A DNA stretch of 64,000 nt, from assembly GCF_000247695.1 (NCBI RefSeq), contig NW_004624801.1:703911-767910 (forward strand). Direction: 5' to 3'. The notes below the pieces were generated by a model. It had not been told where the DNA came from. It searched no databases and was given only the letters and a program-made list of their open reading frames with translations. How positions within the stretch are numbered: position 1 is the first letter of the stretch; each line of letters opens with the position of its first letter. A program made the position numbers and the translations under genes. This DNA comes from Heterocephalus glaber (Eukaryota; Chordata; Mammalia; Rodentia; Bathyergidae). This document shows, piece after piece, positions 58,976 through 64,000 of this stretch.

Positions 58976-59325
58976 AGTCAACTTTATGGTGACAAAATAT
59001 ATGAGATAATAAACTTATGAAGAAGAAGGTTTATTTTGATGCCTGTTTCAGAGAATCCAGTCCATGGTCAACTGACACGTTGTGGCAAGGAAATCTCTCA
59101 TAGCAAGAGCATGTGACAGAAGTGTTACCTTATGGCAGCCATGAAGCAAATAGAAAGACCGGAAGGTGACTGGAGTGCCCAAATCATCATTAAGGGTATG
59201 CCTCCACTGACCTAACTTCCTTTTATGAGACCCCACCTCCTAAAGGTTCCATGTCCCAGTAGTGCCAATCCTTTAATAAATACATGGAGCTTTGGGGAAA
59301 TTCAGGATTGAAACTCTAGCAATTG
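58976..59325 (-). mobile_element. MaLR LTR (MT/ORR1-like), antisense
   Basis: AGTCAACTTTATGGTGACAA, GAAGGTTTATTTTGATGCC, ATCCAGTCCATGGTCAACTG, TCTCATAGCAAGAGCATGTG, AGACCCCACCTCCTAAAGG and AGTAGTGCCAATCCTTTAAT. The minus-strand frame 59048-59236 lies inside it. Confidence 0.78.
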
Positions 59326-60234
59326 CTATACCAATTTTATTGCATCGTCCTTCTAAAAAGAAGTAAATAAAAGAGGCAGAAGGTGTTCAATGCTACATTA
59401 ATGTACTTTCCCCCTCTATTAAGCAAAGCAAGTGTCCCATGAAGCTGTCTGCTTGAATTTCACTAAAGAATATTCAATCACATGTATATCATAAATAATC
59501 TTTGGCAAAGGGTTATAACATTAATACATCCAGCCATGGATAAGCAGACCAGCTGCTCAGCAAAGATCTCTTCTCCTCTCCCATAGGGTAGAATGATGCC
59601 TGAGGAGTTTCTTGGACAATGGCTGGATTGCCAAGCCTCCTTCAAATCAAGGTAGTGCCTTATGAATAGGTCCCACCAATAGATTGTACATAGTAGTTAT
59701 TCATTTCCTCCATGCTGAAGGAGTGAGTATTCTTGCCTTCTTGTTCTCTTTTTCTCTCCTCCTCCCATCTATGTCTCACTGTGTGTGTGTGGGAGGGCAG
59801 TGGGCAAACTGGAAGAAAGTCATATACTCTGAGGTCCTAGGATGTGGTTCAAGAGTCACAAGACATCATGATTCACCACATAGAACACTGTTTGACAAAC
59901 GCCCATTTTGACCACTCTCTCAACTAGAAATGAATTTTCATTTTGTTATTTCAGGGAGACCTTGGAGTGTCTTCTGTTACAGCAGCTATCCTTACTGTAA
60001 CTGTCCACCTGATTTAGGCCAATCATGGTTCATCTTCTCTGTGAAGGGCATTGAGACCTATTTTCTTTGCTACATCTTTACACGTCTCCTTGCTCTTGAT
60101 CCTGTCACCAGGAAGGAATGCAGGTATAGATATTACAATTGTCATAGAAATTATCTAACTCCATAAACAAAAATAATTTTTGCATGCATGTTGAAAATAT
60201 TAAGTCTTGAATCCTTTGTCAGAGTTATTAAAGT
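59326..60234. other. Unannotated spacer
   Basis: Nothing assigned. Plus-strand frames at 59684-59911 and 59930-60166 are unsupported. Confidence 0.4.
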
Positions 60235-60325
60235 AAGGGTAGGTGTCTAATTTGTTAAAAGTACTTTCTAAGTAATTCTAATGCACCCCAAATTTGAGGA
60301 GAACTGTTCTATAGATCCTCAGTTT
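60235..60325 (+). mobile_element. MER5-like fragment
   Basis: TTGTTAAAAGTACTTTCTAA, GTAATTCTAATGCACCCCAA and TTTGAGGAGAACTG resemble the 3' part of MER5A ('gtgattctaatgtgcagcc ... tttgagaaccactg'). Confidence 0.5.
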
Positions 60326-62837
60326 ACTATCCTCCTCCCAAACACTGATGATTACAAAAGTAAAAGAAGATACGAGAGGTAGAAGCCATCATATGGGAGT
60401 AGTGAATATTGATGATAACAGACTGAAAGATGAAATTTACCACACCTGGATATGGTCATGATCACTTGCCAAGAGTGAGAAGTGTAACTTGGAGGAGGAT
60501 TATTCTCAAAACAATGCAGAAAGAAGCCTTTCAGGGCTTTCAATCTATTCTTGGCCTAAACGCAGATGTCTGTGATACTTCATCTAACACACATTACCCA
60601 AAAAGCTTTAAGATGTGCTGGCCAACAATGTCACTGTCCATGCCACATTTGAGCTTCTCGAGGACCCCAGCACCTATCTAGTAAGGGCAGCTTCATGAAC
60701 TGGGTAAGCCCTGGATCTCCTGGACTCAGGAAACTGAAGCTCCAGAGGAGGTTATGTAAAGTGAGAGTTAAGACATACTTTTGAGTGATAAGATGACATA
60801 GGTAAGCATTTTCAAATCTGTCTCAATGAATGCTAGTGAGCCTGAAGTACGTTGTTAAGTTGGAAAAGGTCACAGAAAAATGATGGGCAATCCAAACCCT
60901 TATGTCTGTGTACACCTTTACACACAGAATTCTTGGAAACAAGAGGGAACCAGGAGAAAAGGAGGTATGAACAAATCTAGTTAGCATGCATCTGACAAAG
61001 AACTTTTCAAATTATTTCTTTAGCACTTTAGACAGAAGAATTCCCTGAAAGCATAGGTACACAGACTAAAGGTCTTCAGAAAACACACTATGGTCTTGAG
61101 CTTCAGGCGACCTGAATAAGATGACAAGGTATGACTCGCTTTGATGAAAATAGAAAGGTAAAAAGTAGTTTTACCTATTTGGCTGTCTAGGAGCCCTATT
61201 TGGCAAGCAGCAGAAATAATGCTGCTGAAGGAGGCTCTCAGGAGTCAGATATCTGGAGAAGGCCCTGTGTCCAACATGGAAGGTCAACACGGAAAGACAA
61301 TCTTGTGTAGCCTAATGTTACCATTTTGCAAGACAGCATATGAAGATTGACTTGGTGGCTGAAAAATTATAGTAAGCACTTTGAAATATAATATCTGACG
61401 CCCTCTGGTGGTTACATTTTTCAAAAATTTAAGTATAGAAAATGGGATGAGAAAAATCATAGAATACCAACTACATGAATAACTGGGATGTCAGTAACAG
61501 TGAACAGAGCTTCATTCAAGATGGTTAGCATTTAGTTAAAAGACATCTCTTGAATAAGAAAGGAAAATATTTCATCGGGCTTGAAAATTTTGGGGGCCCC
61601 ATCACTTTCCAGGAATTTTCCCACTGCGTCTTTGTCATCAGATAGTCAGAGATTCTGAAGATTCCAGCCTTGCTTGGGATGGGGCTCTGAAGTCCTTCTC
61701 AGTCATATTTTCTGCAAAAAATTCTTTTGTGACTCGAAGGGGAATTTCTAAAAGAAATTTCAGTTCTCTCAATGACTTTTAAAAGGTTGTTATGTTCTAT
61801 AGTTAGTATCTTGAGTAATGTCTTGGCCATGTTTTAACCGCTTCTCTGTGTCTCACTTTGGAAAGTCTGAAAGATACAAAAAGAGCCAGGTCATTGTCAG
61901 GACAAATTACATCAAGTGCCAAAGATCGTAAATGACACTCACAAACCAAGAACAGGAATAGGAGTCCAGGAACAAAACAACCTTTCACTGAACATTGGAT
62001 GTTCCTTAAGCAACAGATTTTAAGGAACTAAGTTACATCCATTAGAGTTATGATTAAATTATGTGTAAATATACCCCATATTATATACCTAGCATATAGA
62101 GTTAAAATATATGTATAAATCCATGGAGTGTAACCAATATATGTTTAATAAATATTTATGATTAAACTGAAGAATGAGAAACCCCAAAATATAATTCTTT
62201 CCTTGATTCTTTTGGAAATGGAATTCCTGGCAAACCACATGCTATTCTTGATTTAGAAGAGGACAAAGTGAGGATGTTGTAGAAGTGGACCACATTCGGA
62301 TTTAGAAAAAAATAAAAGATATCTCAAACTTTTTAATAAGACAGTTTCTAATCTGTGAATTGTATTCATAAGGGTCACTGTTCAGGTGAGCAATTAGTAG
62401 AACCGTAGTAGAACCACCCTAAAATTCTACAATGACTTTGAAATATATTATGACAGCCCTGTCATTTTCCATTCTACAAAAGGGGTCCTATAAAACTGTA
62501 CTCTAAGAAAGAAAGTGCCACACACAATTGTATTTCCATGTTTCATTAGAAGGCTCTTCAATTTCCTTACCATAGTTGACTCTCCTGTAGGGAGAGTCTT
62601 GCACATGATCTCCAATTTACAAGGAAAACTTTTGATTGCAACAATTTGGGATCCATTATACTTTATTATGCATTATTTTAGTCAATTACTAACTTAACTG
62701 CCCATTCCATTTGACTGCCAGGCACGAAGGATTCTCTAGATTTAGAAATGATAAAGATGGCTTTTGAAGCTTCTTCAACTCCCAGTAGGCCACTACATAG
62801 TCTCTGGGACATTAATACTCATTTATGGTTGATAAAG
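60326..62837. other. Unannotated spacer
   Basis: About 2.5 kb with nothing assigned. Frames at 60352-60681, 61803-61988 and 62515-62697 show no domain. Confidence 0.45.
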
Positions 62838-62845
62838 AGTGAAAT

Positions 62846-62944
62846 GAAGGAAGAAAGAAAAGGAAGGGAGGGAGGAAAGAAGGAAAGGAAGAAAGAAAGA
62901 AGAAAGGGAAGGAGGAAAAAGGAGGAGGGAGGGAGGAAGAAAAG
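62846..62944. repeat. 99-base pure polypurine tract
   Basis: Uninterrupted A/G with GGAA, GAAA and GGGAGG units. The plus-strand Lys/Glu/Arg-rich frame over it is an artefact of composition. Confidence 0.97.
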
Positions 62945-62966
62945 TAAGGAGAAAGGAAGAAAAAGA

Positions 62967-63634
62967 ATTAAAGAGGAGAGAGATATCTAGCAAATTTGTA
63001 GGTTTTTGGTAAATATAAATATTCACAATATATCTTCACACATTTGACCAAAACAGACCCTAGCATACTACTGATTCACAGTAAGTAGTTTTGAACTGAA
63101 TTCTTGCTCCCAGTGCAGAAAATAAATAGACCCAGGAAATAAAAATATAAAAGGCTCATTAAACTCATGTCTAGGAATTAGTATTTTATACCTTCAAATT
63201 TGATTGACAAATTTCCAACACAGTACAAATCTGTGCCAAGTATTAAAAAATGGGTTCACATAACTAACTTCATTTCCCAAATTGTTTGCTCTTGCTCTTA
63301 CAAATACATTATATGTGCAGTTCATTTTGTGGAATTATATATAATTTATTCATAATTCATACCGTTCTGCATGAATTATCTTGAAATGTGTTGTTTGAAA
63401 TGGTGTATACCTGAGAAAAGACTGAAATGTTATTCTTCTAACATGCAATATGTGTGTGTTTCTATATGGGATGTATATTCTTTATATGGATATGGAAAAC
63501 ATACTCAAATTCTTTCTCCTCTTCTTTTCCAGTGGAGGATCCTGTGAGAAACCAATCATTTTCTGTAAGAGACTAAATAGTCATCTTAAAACTCAGTTTG
63601 AATCATCCAACTGCACATAAATTATAATATTTTT
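62967..63634. other. Unannotated spacer
   Basis: Nothing assigned. Confidence 0.45.
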
Positions 63635-63647
63635 TACTATTACTCTT

Positions 63648-63734
63648 TTTTCTCCCCCCAGTACCGGGGATCGAACTCAGGACCTTGCGCCTGCAAGGCA
63701 GGCATAGTGCCACTGAGCTAAATCCCCAACCCTG
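63648..63734 (-). mobile_element. ID-type SINE, precise insertion
   Basis: Antisense ID: AGTACCGGGGATCGAACTC, AGGACCTTGCGCCTGCAAGG, CCACTGAGCTAAATCCCCAA. A perfect 13-bp TSD, TACTATTACTCTT, lies at 63635-63647 and 63735-63747. Confidence 0.95.
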
Positions 63735-64000
63735 TACTATTACTCTTCAGGTGGAACTAAAGAAGAAGGCCAGAGAAAGTAAAATAATTACAAAATAAAG
63801 ATTGATTTTCTTTAAGTTGAATTGTGAATTTAAATGTGTGGCCCACCAAATAACTCACGAATGATGAAAAACTATGACATATTTTAAATGACATATTAGA
63901 GATAATTCATGAACAATCAAGATTTGGCAAGGCACGTATATTAGAGATTAGCTAGATATTCCTGGCAATTAAAGTAAATAAGACTAGATCTGTGGACTAG

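Noticed and set aside
62748..62990. 80-codon Lys/Arg/Glu-rich open frame
   Set aside because: Composition artefact of the polypurine tract; the reverse frame is equally open.
18..63734. tRNA genes at the TAGCTCAGTGG / GTTCGATCCC sites
   Set aside because: Each has an A-rich tail and mostly a TSD, and lacks a paired acceptor stem. They are ID SINEs.

Overview
This window reads as nuclear DNA of a rodent. It holds no complete protein-coding gene, no functional RNA gene and no CRISPR array. The organism signal comes from its SINEs. There are about ten tRNA-derived ID-type elements (A box TAGCTCAGTGG, B box GTTCGATCCC, end GGTACC plus an A-rich tail). There are also composite B1-plus-ID elements and one B1 monomer. 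Composite B1-dID SINEs are known from squirrel-related rodents (Sciuridae, Gliridae and relatives), so I favour that clade, but I cannot name a species. The DNA is AT-rich and looks like intergenic or deep intronic sequence.

Layout. 0-12 kb: an ID element with a clean target-site duplication (TSD), a MaLR-type LTR, a MIR, an old L1 3' end split by a B1-dID SINE, a 1.5-kb antisense L1 3' end with recognisable ORF2 C-terminal sequence, an L2 3' end and two more ID insertions. 12-15 kb: an L1 whose 3' end is antisense and whose 5' part (ORF1 and the ORF2 start) is sense, the pattern left by twin priming. 15-31 kb: a TSD-flanked ID, ancient L1 3' ends, a MIR, a (CT)27 tract, a MER5-like element and LTRs of the MLT1 and MT/ORR1 type. 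31-35 kb: two ancient L1 ORF2 segments separated by two LTRs. 37-44 kb: a small ID-B1-L1 chimera inside one 18-bp TSD, another TSD-flanked L1 3' end, and an L2 in an unusual local duplication. 47-51 kb: MaLR LTRs, one with its internal region, all antisense. 51-64 kb: a B1 nested in a MIR, another L1 3' end, microsatellites, a polypurine tract and a final ID.

The elements do not work together as a system. They record successive retrotransposition: L2 and MIR first, then MER5, L1M and MLT1, then MT/ORR1 LTRs and B1-dID, and most recently ID SINEs and the younger L1s, several with nearly intact TSDs. L1 machinery would have mobilised the IDs. The longest open frames lie in antisense L1, LTR or simple-repeat sequence. 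Two exon-like segments (15630-15758 and 54299-54476) are recorded only as weak candidates. I found no convincing new biological system. The most informative observations are the chimeric insertion at 37.5 kb, the inverted L1 at 12-15 kb and the L2-with-tail pair at 8.2 and 43.8 kb.
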